From the NCBI RefSeq assembly GCF_029227915.1, contig NC_079878.1, positions 29,353,501-29,417,500 on the forward strand: a stretch of DNA of 64,000 nt, written 5' to 3'. The first letter of the stretch is position 1, and every line of letters starts with the position of its first letter. The position numbers were made by a program, and so were the translations under genes. Source of the DNA: Hydractinia symbiolongicarpus (Eukaryota; Cnidaria; Hydrozoa; Anthoathecata; Hydractiniidae). Shown here piece after piece: positions 11,085 to 22,514 of this stretch. Below the pieces are notes generated by a model. That model saw only the letters and a program-made list of their open reading frames with translations. It was not told the origin of the DNA and searched no databases.

Positions 11085-12918
11085 TTAAATTATCTTTTCA
11101 CCACTACAACACACGAGACTTGTAGTTTTCAAAAATGTTTTCATTTTTGATGAGACGCTGAATAAAAGAAGTTTAACCCTAACCCTAACCCTAACGAAAA
11201 CCTGCGAATTCCCGTAAATCCCAAACTCGGCCCGTATAGTCAAAAGTATACAAAGAAAATACCCAGGGAGTAAACTCATTTCCAGAACGATTTTTTAAAT
11301 TACCTTTTTACCACTAAAGCGCATGAGACTTGTAGTTTTCAAAAATGTTTTCATTTTTGATGAGACGCTGAATAAAAGATGTTTAATCGCCGGCAAACGA
11401 AAACCCGCGATTTGCCGTAAATCCCGGACTCAGCCCGTATAGTCAAAAGTATACAAAGAAAGTACCCAGGGAGTAAACTCATTTCCCGAACGTTTTTTTA
11501 AATTATTTTTTCACCACTAAAACGCATGAGACTTGTAGTTTTCAAAAATGTTTTCATTTTTGATGAGACGCTGAATAAAAGATGTTTAATCGCCGGCAAA
11601 CGAAAACCCGCGATTTCCCGTAAATCCCGGACTCGGCCCGTATAGTCAAAAGTATACAAAGAAAGTACCCAGGGAGTAAACTCATTTCCCGAACGATTTT
11701 TTAAATTATTTTTTCACCACTAAAACGCATGAGACTTGTAATTTACAGGAATGTTTTCATTTTTGATGAGACGCTTAATGAAAGAAGTTTAATCGCCGCC
11801 AAACGAAAACCCGCGATTTCCCGTAAATCCCGGGCTTGGCCCGCATAGTCGAATGTATACAAAGAGAGTACCCTGTGAGTAAACTCATTTCTTGAACGAT
11901 TTTTTAAATTATTTTTTCACCACTAAAACGCATGAGACTTGTAGTTTTCAAAAATGTTTTCATTTTTGATGAGACGCTGAATAAAAGAAGTTTAATCGCC
12001 GGCAAACGAAAACCCGCGATTTCCCGTAAATCCCGGACTCGGCCCGTATAGTCAAAAGTATACAAAGAAAGTACCCTGCGAGTAAACTCATTTCCAGAAC
12101 GATTTTTTAAATTATCTTTTCACCACTACAACACACGAGACTTGTAGTTTTCAAAAATGTTTTCATTTTTGATGAGACGCTGAATAAAAGAAGTTTAATC
12201 GCCGGCAAACCAAAACCCGCGAATTCCCGTAAATCCTGGATTCGGCCCGTATAGTCAAAAATATACAAAGAACGTACCCAGGGAGTAAACTCATTTCCAG
12301 AACGATTTTTTAAATTATTTTTTCACCACTAAAACGCATGAGACTTGTAGTTTTCAAAAATGTTTTCATTTTTGATGAGACGCTGAATAAAAGATGTTTA
12401 ATCGCCGGCAAACGAAAACCCGCGATTTCCCGTAAATCCCGGACTCGGCCCGTATAGTCAAAAGTATACAAAGAAAGTACCCAGGGAGTAAACTCATTTC
12501 CCGAACGATTTTTTAAATTATTTTTTCACCACTAAAACGCATGAGACTTGTAGTTTTCAGGAATGTTTTCATTTTTGATGAGACGCTTAATGAAAGAAGT
12601 TTAATCGCCGGCAAACGAAAACCCGCGATTTCCCGTAAATCCCGGGCTTGGTCCGTATAGTCGAATGTATACAAAGAGAGTACCCTGTGAGTAAACTCAT
12701 TTCTTGAACGATTTTTTAAATTATTTTTTCACCACTAAAACGCATGAGACTTGTAGTTTTCAAAAATGTTTTCATTTTTGATGAGACGCTGAATAAAAGA
12801 AGTTTAATCGCCGGCAAACGAAAACCCGCGATTTCCCGTAAATCCCGGACTCGGCCCGTATAGTCAAAAGTATACAAAGAAAGTACCCTGCGAGTAAACT
12901 CATTTCCAGAACGATTTT
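11085..12918 (+). repeat. Nonamer HOR variant, copy 3
   Basis: The third 1,834-bp unit lies 3,878 bp after copy 2. It keeps TAATTTACAGG (near 11739) and the telomere-free site at 12199-12209. Its first part instead carries the ACCTTTTTACC/TAAAGCGC haplotype seen in several pentamers, and CTCATTTCCCG rather than CTAATTTCCCG. It is therefore a recombinant of a pentamer front and a nonamer back. Confidence 0.82.
11174..11194 (-). repeat. Interstitial telomeric motif, copy 10
   Basis: Identical motif heading the third nonamer. Next copy at +1,834. Confidence 0.95.
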
Positions 12919-13007
12919 TTAAATTATCTTTTCACCACTACAACACACGAGACTTGTAGTTTTCAAAAATGTTTTCATTTTTGTTGAGACGCTGAATAAA
13001 AGAAGTT

Positions 13008-13028
13008 TAACCCTAACCCTAACCCTAA
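13008..13028 (-). repeat. Interstitial telomeric motif, copy 11
   Basis: Identical motif; super-HOR duplicate of copy 8 (offset 3,878). From here on every spacing is 1,022. Confidence 0.95.
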
Positions 13029-14029
13029 CGAAAACCTGCGAATTCCCGTAAATCCCAAACTCGGCCCGTATAGTCAAAAGTATACAAAGAAAATACCCAG
13101 GGAGTAAACTCATTTCCAGAACGATTTTTTAAATTACCTTTTTACCACTAAAGCGCATGAGACTTGTAGTTTTCAAAAATGTTTTCATTTTTGATGAGAC
13201 GCTGAATAAAAGATGTTTAATCGCCGGCAAACGAAAACCCGCGATTTGCCGTAAATCCCGGACTCAGCCCGTATAGTCAAAAGTATACAAAGAAAGTACC
13301 CAGGGAGTAAACTCATTTCCCGAACGTTTTTTTAAATTATTTTTTCACCACTAAAACGCATCAGACTTGTAGTTTTCAAAAATGTTTTCATTTTTGATGA
13401 GACGCTGAATAAAAGATGTTTAATCGCCGGCAAACAAAAACCCGCGATTTCCCGTAAATCCCGGACTCGGCCCGTATAGTCAAAAGTATACAAAGAAAGT
13501 ACCCCGGGAGTAAACTCATTTCCCGAACGATTTTTTAAATTATTTTTTCACCACTAAAACGCATGAGACTTGTAGTTTTCAGGAATGTTTTCATTTTTGA
13601 TGAGACGCTTAATGAAAGAAGTTTAATCGCCGGCAAACGAAAACCCGCGATTTCCCGTAAATCCCGGGCTTGGCCCGTATAGTCGAATGTATACAAAGAG
13701 AGTACCCTGTGAGTAAACTCATTTCTTGAACGATTTTTTAAATTATTTTTTCACCACTAAAACGCATGAGACTTGTAGTTTTCAAAAATGTTTTCATTTT
13801 TGATGAGACGCTGAATAAAAGAAGTTTAATCGCCGGCAAACGAAAACCCGCGATTTCCCGTAAATCCCGGACTCGGCCCGTATAGTCAAAAGTATACAAA
13901 GAAAGTACCCTGCGAGTAAACTCATTTCCAGAACGATTTTTTAAATTATCTTTTCACCACTACAACACACGAGACTTGTAGTTTTCAAAAATGTTTTCAT
14001 TTTTGATGAGACGCTGAATAAAAGAAGTT

Positions 14030-14050
14030 TAACCCTAACCCTAACCCTAA
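14030..14050 (-). repeat. Interstitial telomeric motif, copy 12
   Basis: Identical motif; super-HOR duplicate of copy 9. Next copy at +1,022. Confidence 0.95.
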
Positions 14051-15051
14051 CGAAAACCTGCGAATTCCCGTAAATCCCAAACTCGGCCCGTATAGTCAAA
14101 AGTATACAAAGAAAATACCCAGGGAGTAAACTCATTTCCAGAACGATTTTTTAAATTATCTTTTTACCACTAAAACGCATGAGACTTGTAGTTTTCAAAA
14201 ATGTTTTCATTTTTGATGAGACGCTGAATAAAAGATGTTTAATCGCCGGCAAACGAAAACCCGCGATTTGCAGTAAATCCCGGACTCAGCCCGTATAGTC
14301 AAAAGTATACAAAGAAAGTACCCAGGGAGTAAACTCATTTCCCGAACGTTTTTTTAAATTATTTTTTCACCACTAAAACGCATGAGACTTGTAGTTTTCA
14401 AAAATGTTTTCATTTTTGATGAGACGCTGAATAAAAGATGTTTAATCGCCGGCAAACGAAAACCCGCGATTTCCCGTAAATCCCGGACTCGGCCCGTATA
14501 GTCAAAAGTATACAAAGAAAGTACCCAGGGAGTAAACTCATTTCCCGAACGATTTTTTAAATTATTTTTTCACCACTAAAACGCATGAGACTTGTAGTTT
14601 TCAGGAATGTTTTCATTTTTGATGAGACGCTTAATGAAAGAATTTTAATCGCCGCCAAACGAAAACCCGCGATTTCCCGTAAATCCCGGGCTTTGCCCGT
14701 ATAGTCGAATGTATACAAAGAGAGTACCCTGTGAGTAAACTCATTTCTTGAACGATTTTTTAAATTATTTTTTCACCACTAAAACGCATGAGACTTGTAG
14801 TTTTCAAAAATGTTTTCATTTTTGATGAGACGCTGAATAAAAGAAGTTTAATCGCCGGCAAACGAAAACCCGCGATTTCCCGTAAATCCCGGACTCGGCC
14901 CGTATAGTCAAAAGTATACAAAGAAAGTACCCTGCGAGTAAACTCATTTCCAGAACGATTTTTTAAATTATCTTTTCACCACTACAACACACGAGACTTG
15001 TAGTTTTCAAAAATGTTTTCATTTTTGATGAGACGCTGAATAAAAGAAGTT

Positions 15052-15072
15052 TAACCCTAACCCTAACCCTAA
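15052..15072 (-). repeat. Interstitial telomeric motif, copy 13
   Basis: Identical motif; the unit matches copy 10 only up to about 15.4 kb, then becomes an ordinary pentamer. Next copy at +1,022. Confidence 0.95.
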
Positions 15073-16073
15073 CGAAAACCTGCGAATTCCCGTAAATCCC
15101 AAACTCGGCCCGTATAGTCAAAAGTATACAAAGAAAATACCCAGGGAGTAAACTCATTTCCAGAACGATTTTTTAAATTACCTTTTTACCACTAAAGCGC
15201 ATGAGACTTGTAGTTTTCAAAAATGTTTTCATTTTTGATGAGACGCTGAATAAAAGATGTTTAATCGCCGGCAAACGAAAACCCGCGATTTGCCGTAAAT
15301 CCCGGACTCAGCCCGTATAGTCAAAAGTATACAAAGAAAGTACCCAGGGAGTAAACTCATTTCCCGAACGTTTTTTTAAATTATTTTTTCACCACTAAAA
15401 CGCATCAGACTTGTAGTTTTCAAAAATGTTTTCATTTTTGATGAGACGCTGAATAAAAGATGTTTAATCGCCGGCAAACAAAAACCCGCGATTTCCCGTA
15501 AATCCCGGACTCGGCCCGTATAGTCAAAAGTATACAAAGAAAGTACCCAGGGAGTAAACTCATTTCCCGAACGATTTTTTAAATTATTTTTTCACCACTA
15601 AAACGCATGAGACTTGTAGTTTTCAGGAATGTTTTCATTTTTGATGAGACGCTTAATGAAAGAAGTTTAATCGCCGGCAAACGAAAACCCGCGATTTCCC
15701 GTAAATCCCGGGCTTGGCCCGTATAGTCGAATGTATACAAAGAGAGTACCCTGTGAGTAAACTCATTTCTTGAACGATTTTTTAAATTATTTTTTCACCA
15801 CTAAAACGCATGAGACTTGTAGTTTTCAAAAATGTTTTCATTTTTGATGAGACGCTGAATAAAAGAAGTTTAATCGCCGGCAAACGAAAACCCGCGATTT
15901 CCCGTAAATCCCGGACTCGGCCCGTATAGTCAAAAGTATACAAAGAAAGTACCCTGCGAGTAAACTCATTTCCAGAACGATTTTTTAAATTATCTTTTCA
16001 CCACTACAACACACGAGACTTGTAGTTTTCAAAAATGTTTTCATTTTTGATGAGACGCTGAATAAAAGAAGTT

Positions 16074-16094
16074 TAACCCTAACCCTAACCCTAA
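16074..16094 (-). repeat. Interstitial telomeric motif, copy 14
   Basis: Identical motif; the unit carries GTACCCCGGGAG downstream (near 16566). Next copy at +1,022. Confidence 0.95.
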
Positions 16095-17095
16095 CGAAAA
16101 CCTGCGAATTCCCGTAAATCCCAAACTCGGCCCGTATAGTCAAAAGTATACAAAGAAAATACCCAGGGAGTAAACTCATTTCCAGAACGATTTTTTAAAT
16201 TACCTTTTTACCACTAAAGCGCATGAGACTTGTAGTTTTCAAAAATGTTTTCATTTTTGATGAGACGCTGAATAAAAGATGTTTAATCGCCGGCAAACGA
16301 AAACCCGCGATTTGCCGTAAATCCCGGACTCAGCCCGTATAGTCAAAAGTATACAAAGAAAGTACCCAGGGAGTAAACTCATTTCCCGAACGTTTTTTTA
16401 AATTATTTTTTCACCACTAAAACGCATCAGACTTGTAGTTTTCAAAAATGTTTTCATTTTTGATGAGACGCTGAATAAAAGATGTTTAATCGCCGGCAAA
16501 CAAAAACCCGCGATTTCCCGTAAATCCCGGACTCGGCCCGTATAGTCAAAAGTATACAAAGAAAGTACCCCGGGAGTAAACTCATTTCCCGAACGATTTT
16601 TTAAATTATTTTTTCACCACTAAAACGCATGAGACTTGTAGTTTTCAGGAATGTTTTCATTTTTGATGAGACGCTTAATGAAAGAAGTTTAATCGCCGGC
16701 AAACGAAAACCCGCGATTTCCCGTAAATCCCGGGCTTGGCCCGTATAGTCGAATGTATACAAAGAGAGTACCCTGTGAGTAAACTCATTTCTTGAACGAT
16801 TTTTTAAATTATTTTTTCACCACTAAAACGCATGAGACTTGTAGTTTTCAAAAATGTTTTCATTTTTGATGAGACGCTGAATAAAAGAAGTTTAATCGCC
16901 GGCAAACGAAAACCCGCGATTTCCCGTAAATCCCGGACTCGGCCCGTATAGTCAAAAGTATACAAAGAAAGTACCCTGCGAGTAAACTCATTTCCAGAAC
17001 GATTTTTTAAATTATCTTTTCACCACTACAACACACGAGACTTGTAGTTTTCAAAAATGTTTTCATTTTTGATGAGACGCTGAATAAAAGAAGTT

Positions 17096-17116
17096 TAACC
17101 CTAACCCTAACCCTAA
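17096..17116 (-). repeat. Interstitial telomeric motif, copy 15
   Basis: Identical motif; fourth monomer has GAATTTTAATCGCCGCC. Next copy at +1,022. Confidence 0.95.
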
Positions 17117-18117
17117 CGAAAACCTGCGAATTCCCGTAAATCCCAAACTCGGCCCGTATAGTCAAAAGTATACAAAGAAAATACCCAGGGAGTAAACTCA
17201 TTTCCAGAACGATTTTTTAAATTATCTTTTTACCACTAAAACGCATGAGACTTGTAGTTTTCAAAAATGTTTTCATTTTTGATGAGACGCTGAATAAAAG
17301 ATGTTTAATCGCCGGCAAACGAAAACCCGCGATTTGCCGTAAATCCCGGACTCAGCCCGTATAGTCAAAAGTATACAAAGAAAGTACCCAGGGAGTAAAC
17401 TCATTTCCCGAACGTTTTTTTAAATTATTTTTTCACCACTAAAACGCATGAGACTTGTAGTTTTCAAAAATGTTTTCATTTTTGATGAGACGCTGAATAA
17501 AAGATGTTTAATCGCCGGCAAACGAAAACCCGCGATTTCCCGTAAATCCCGGACTCGGCCCGTATAGTCAAAAGTATACAAAGAAAGTACCCAGGGAGTA
17601 AACTCATTTCCCGAACGATTTTTTAAATTATTTTTTCACCACTAAAACGCATGAGACTTGTAGTTTTCAGGAATGTTTTCATTTTTGATGAGACGCTTAA
17701 TGAAAGAATTTTAATCGCCGCCAAACGAAAACCCGCGATTTCCCGTAAATCCCGGGCTTTGCCCGTATAGTCGAATGTATACAAAGAGAGTACCCTGTGA
17801 GTAAACTCATTTCTTGAACGATTTTTTAAATTATTTTTTCACCACTAAAACGCATGAGACTTGTAGTTTTCAAAAATGTTTTCATTTTTGATGAGACGCT
17901 GAATAAAAGAAGTTTAATCGCCGGCAAACGAAAACCCGCGATTTCCCGTAAATCCCGGACTCGGCCCGTATAGTCAAAAGTATACAAAGAAAGTACCCTG
18001 CGAGTAAACTCATTTCCAGAACGATTTTTTAAATTATCTTTTCACCACTACAACACACGAGACTTGTAGTTTTCAAAAATGTTTTCATTTTTGATGAGAC
18101 GCTGAATAAAAGAAGTT

Positions 18118-18138
18118 TAACCCTAACCCTAACCCTAA
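18118..18138 (-). repeat. Interstitial telomeric motif, copy 16
   Basis: Identical motif; the unit nearly duplicates the preceding pentamer (private GAGTGAACTC near 18619). Next copy at +1,022. Confidence 0.95.
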
Positions 18139-19139
18139 CGAAAACCTGCGAATTCCCGTAAATCCCAAACTCGGCCCGTATAGTCAAAAGTATACAAAGA
18201 AAATACCCAGGGAGTAAACTCATTTCCAGAACGATTTTTTAAATTATCTTTTTACCACTAAAACGCATGAGACTTGTAGTTTTCAAAAATGTTTTCATTT
18301 TTGATGAGACGCTGAATAAAAGATGTTTAATCGCCGGCAAACGAAAACCCGCGATTTGCCGTAAATCCCGGACTCAGCCCGTATAGTCAAAAGTATACAA
18401 AGAAAGTACCCAGGGAGTAAACTCATTTCCCGAACGTTTTTTTAAATTATTTTTTCACCACTAAAACGCATGAGACTTGTAGTTTTCAAAAATGTTTTCA
18501 TTTTTGATGAGACGCTGAATAAAAGATGTTTAATCGCCGGCAAACGAAAACCCGCGATTTCCCGTAAATCCCGGACTCGGCCCGTATAGTCAAAAGTATA
18601 CAAAGAAAGTACCCAGGGAGTGAACTCATTTCCCGAACGATTTTTTAAATTATTTTTTCACCACTAAAACGCATGAGACTTGTAGTTTTCAGGAATGTTT
18701 TCATTTTTGATGAGACGCTTAATGAAAGAATTTTAATCGCCGCCAAACGAAAACCCGCGATTTCCCGTAAATCCCGGGCTTTGCCCGTATAGTCGAATGT
18801 ATACAAAGAGAGTACCCTGTGAGTAAACTCATTTCTTGAACGATTTTTTAAATTATTTTTTCACCACTAAAACGCATGAGACTTGTAGTTTTCAAAAATG
18901 TTTTCATTTTTGATGAGACGCTGAATAAAAGAAGTTTAATCGCCGGCAAACGAAAACCCGCGATTTCCCGTAAATCCCGGACTCGGCCCGTATAGTCAAA
19001 AGTATACAAAGAAAGTACCCTGCGAGTAAACTCATTTCCAGAACGATTTTTTAAATTATCTTTTCACCACTACAACACACGAGACTTGTAGTTTTCAAAA
19101 ATGTTTTCATTTTTGATGAGACGCTGAATAAAAGAAGTT

Positions 19140-19160
19140 TAACCCTAACCCTAACCCTAA
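19140..19160 (-). repeat. Interstitial telomeric motif, copy 17
   Basis: Identical motif; the unit has the CATCAGAC haplotype. Next copy at +1,022. Confidence 0.95.
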
Positions 19161-20161
19161 CGAAAACCTGCGAATTCCCGTAAATCCCAAACTCGGCCCG
19201 TATAGTCAAAAGTATACAAAGAAAATACCCAGGGAGTAAACTCATTTCCAGAACGATTTTTTAAATTACCTTTTTACCACTAAAGCGCATGAGACTTGTA
19301 GTTTTCAAAAATGTTTTCATTTTTGATGAGACGCTGAATAAAAGATGTTTAATCGCCGGCAAACGAAAACCCGCGATTTGCCGTAAATCCCGGACTCAGC
19401 CCGTATAGTCAAAAGTATACAAAGAAAGTACCCAGGGAGTAAACTCATTTCCCGAACGTTTTTTTAAATTATTTTTTCACCACTAAAACGCATCAGACTT
19501 GTAGTTTTCAAAAATGTTTTCATTTTTGATGAGACGCTGAATAAAAGATGTTTAATCGCCGGCAAACAAAAACCCGCGATTTCCCGTAAATCCCGGACTC
19601 GGCCCGTATAGTCAAAAGTATACAAAGAAAGTACCCAGGGAGTAAACTCATTTCCCGAACGATTTTTTAAATTATTTTTTCACCACTAAAACGCATGAGA
19701 CTTGTAGTTTTCAGGAATGTTTTCATTTTTGATGAGACGCTTAATGAAAGAAGTTTAATCGCCGGCAAACGAAAACCCGCGATTTCCCGTAAATCCCGGG
19801 CTTGGCCCGTATAGTCGAATGTATACAAAGAGAGTACCCTGTGAGTAAACTCATTTCTTGAACGATTTTTTAAATTATTTTTTCACCACTAAAACGCATG
19901 AGACTTGTAGTTTTCAAAAATGTTTTCATTTTTGATGAGACGCTGAATAAAAGAAGTTTAATCGCCGGCAAACGAAAACCCGCGATTTCCCGTAAATCCC
20001 GGACTCGGCCCGTATAGTCAAAAGTATACAAAGAAAGTACCCTGCGAGTAAACTCATTTCCAGAACGATTTTTTAAATTATCTTTTCACCACTACAACAC
20101 ACGAGACTTGTAGTTTTCAAAAATGTTTTCATTTTTGATGAGACGCTGAATAAAAGAAGTT

Positions 20162-20182
20162 TAACCCTAACCCTAACCCTAA
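20162..20182 (-). repeat. Interstitial telomeric motif, copy 18 (last)
   Basis: Last copy in the window. The positions where further copies would fall carry the ordinary TCGCCGGCAAA (21186-21196 and 21998-22008). The third monomer of this unit has a 1-bp loss (GTTTTCTTTTTGATG near 20540). Confidence 0.95.
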
Positions 20183-20267
20183 CGAAAACCTGCGAATTCC
20201 CGTAAATCCCAAACTCGGCCCGTATAGTCAAAAGTATACAAAGAAAATACCCAGGGAGTAAACTCAT

Positions 20268-22514
20268 TTCCAGAACGATTTTTTAAATTATCTTTTTACC
20301 ACTAAAACGCATGAGACTTGTAGTTTTCAAAAATGTTTTCATTTTTGATGAGACGCTGAATAAAAGATGTTTAATCGCCGGCAAACGAAAACCCGCGATT
20401 TGCCGTAAATCCCGGACTCAGCCCGTATAGTCAAAAGTATACAAAGAAAGTACCCAGGGAGTAAACTCATTTCCCGAACGTTTTTTTAAATTATTTTTTC
20501 ACCACTAAAACGCATGAGACTTGTAGTTTTCAAAAATGTTTTCTTTTTGATGAGACGCTGAATAAAAGATGTTTAATCGCCGGCAAACGAAAACCCGCGA
20601 TTTCCCGTAAATCCCGGACTCGGCCCGTATAGTCAAAAGTATACAAAGAAAGTACCCAGGGAGTAAATTCATTTCCCGAACGATTTTTTAAATTATTTTT
20701 TCACCACTAAAACGCATGAGACTTGTAGTTTTCAGGAATGTTTTCATTTTTGATGAGACGCTTAATGAAAGAATTTTAATCGCCGCCAAACGAAAACCCG
20801 CGATTTCCCGTAAATCCCGGGCTTTGCCCGTATAGTCGAATGTATACAAAGAGAGTACCCTGTGAGTAAACTCATTTCTTGAACGATTTTTTAAATTATT
20901 TTTTCACCACTAAAACGCATGAGACTTGTAGTTTTCAAAAATGTTTTCATTTTTGATGAGACGCTGAATAAAAGAAGTTTAATCGCCGGCAAACGAAAAC
21001 CCGCGATTTCCCGTAAATCCCGGACTCGGCCCGTATAGTCAAAAGTATACAAAGAAAGTACCCTGCGAGTAAACTCATTTCCAGAACGATTTTTTAAATT
21101 ATCTTTTCACCACTACAACACACGAGACTTGTAGTTTTCAAAAATGTTTTCATTTTTGATGAGACGCTGAATAAAAGAAGTTTAATCGCCGGCAAACCAA
21201 AACCCGCGAATTCCCGTAAATCCTGGATTCGGCCCGTATAGTCAAAAATATACAAAGAACGTACCCAGGGAGTAAACTCATTTCCAGAACGATTTTTTAA
21301 ATTATTTTTTCACCACTAAAACGCATGAGACTTGTAGTTTTCAAAAATGTTTTCATTTTTGATGAGACGCTGAATAAAAGATGTTTAATCGCCGGCAAAC
21401 GAAAACCCGCGATTTCCCGTAAATCCCGGACTCGGCCCGTATAGTCAAAAGTATACAAAGAAAGTACCCAGGGAGTAAACTCATTTCCCGAACGATTTTT
21501 TAAATTATTTTTTCACCACTAAAACGCATGAGACTTGTAGTTTTCAGGAATGTTTTCATTTTTGATGAGACGCTTAATGAAAGAAGTTTAATCGCCGGCA
21601 AACGAAAACCCGCGATTTCCCGTAAATCCCGGGCTTGGCCCGTATAGTCGAATGTATACAAAGAGAGTACCCTGTGAGTAAACTCATTTCTTGAACGATT
21701 TTTTAAATTATTTTTTCACCACTAAAACGCATGAGACTTGTAGTTTTCAAAAATGTTTTCAGTTTTGATGAGACGCTGAATAAAAGAAGTTTAATCTCCG
21801 GCAAACGAAAACCCGCGATTTCCCGTAAATCCCGGACTCGGCCCGTATAGTCAAAAGTATACAAAGAAAGTACCCTACGAGTAAACTCATTTCCAGAACG
21901 ATTTTTTAAATTATCTTTTCACCACTACAACACACGAGACTTGTAGTTTTCAAAAATGTTTTCATTTTTGATGAGACGCTGAATAAAAGAAGTTTAATCG
22001 CCGGCAAACCAAAACCCGCGAATTCCCGTAAATCCTGGACTCGGCCCGTATAGTCAAAAGTATACAAAGAAAATACCCAGGGAGTAAACTCATTTCCAGA
22101 ACGATTTTTTAAATTATCTTTTCACCACTAAAACGCATGAGACATGTAGTTTTCAAAAATGTTTTCATTTTTGATGAGACGCTGAATAAAAGATGTTTAA
22201 TCGCCGGCAAACGAAAACCCGCGATTTCCCGTAAATCCTGGACTCGGCCCGTATAGTCAAAAGTATACAAAGAACGTACCCAGGGAGTAAACTCATTTCC
22301 CGAACGATTTTTTAAATTATTTTTTCACCACTAAAACGCATGAGACTTGTAGTTTTCAAAAATGTTTTCATTTTTGATGAGACGCTGAATAAAAGAAGTT
22401 TAATCGCCGGCAAACGAAAACCCGCGATTTCCCGTAAATCCCGGACTCGGCCCGTATAGTCAAAAGTATTCAAAGAAAGTACCCAGGGAGTAAACTCATT
22501 TCCCGAACGATTTT
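20268..22514 (+). repeat. Transition zone between block 1 and block 2 HORs
   Basis: After the last telomere monomer the block 1 order continues for a nonamer-like length. The next two expected telomere positions are empty, and block 2 features then appear (TCCTGGACTCGG, AAGACATGTAG, ATTCAAAG near 22469). The first F-type block 2 monomer starts near 22515. No foreign sequence marks the junction. Confidence 0.7.

Larger units (their letters stand above)
2307..11330 (+). repeat. 4,900-bp offset super-HOR similarity
   Basis: About 2.3-6.4 kb and 7.2-11.3 kb match at an offset of 4,900 bp (1,834 + 3 x 1,022). The match includes the nonamer and the following pentamers with the ACCTTTTTACC/TAAAGCGC and CATCAGAC haplotypes (near 4360 and 4583, against 9258 and 9483). 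A few substitutions separate the copies (for example TGATGAG/TGTTGAG near 4205/9105), so this copy event looks older than the 3,878-bp one. The distal limit is approximate. Confidence 0.65.
7602..15402 (+). repeat. 3,878-bp super-HOR tandem duplication
   Basis: About 7.60-11.50 kb matches about 11.50-15.40 kb at an offset of 3,878 bp (19 monomers: 9+5+5, with three telomere motifs). Shared private markers are TTTTGTTGAG (near 9105 and 12983), GATTTGCAGTAA (near 10391 and 14269) and GTACCCCGGGAG (near 9622 and 13500). The match breaks at CTAAT/CTCAT (7601 against 11479) and CATGAG/CATCAG (about 11525 against 15403). The matched interval is slightly longer than the period, as expected for a tandem duplication by unequal exchange between misaligned HORs. 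Confidence 0.8.
1..22480 (+). repeat. Block 1: telomere-motif-bearing HOR array
   Basis: The main unit is a pentamer of 1,022 bp. Its monomers in order are: (1) the telomere-motif monomer, with ACTACAACACACG and CAAACTCGG; (2) a monomer with TCTTTTTACC, GATTTGCCG and ACTCAGCCC; (3) one with GAACGTTTTTTT; (4) one with CAGGAATG, CTTAATGAAAG, GGGCTTGG and GTCGAATGTATAC; (5) one with TTCTTGAACG. The 7 bp above 5 x 203 come entirely from the telomere substitution. Spacings between motif monomers are 1,227, 1,022 or 1,834 bp. The right edge is gradual: the last motif copy is near 20.17 kb, and related telomere-free monomers continue to about 22.48 kb. Confidence 0.9.

Noticed and set aside
147-20182. 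Intramolecular G-quadruplex in each telomere motif
   Set aside because: Each minus-strand motif has only three closely spaced GGG runs. The next GGG is about 19 nt away, so a standard four-run quadruplex with short loops is not available within one monomer.
147-20182. Plant-type (TTTAGGG) or insect-type (TTAGG) telomere repeat
   Set aside because: The unit is exactly 6 bp, CCCTAA, three times. The extra T in GTTTAA at the edge belongs to the flanking monomer.
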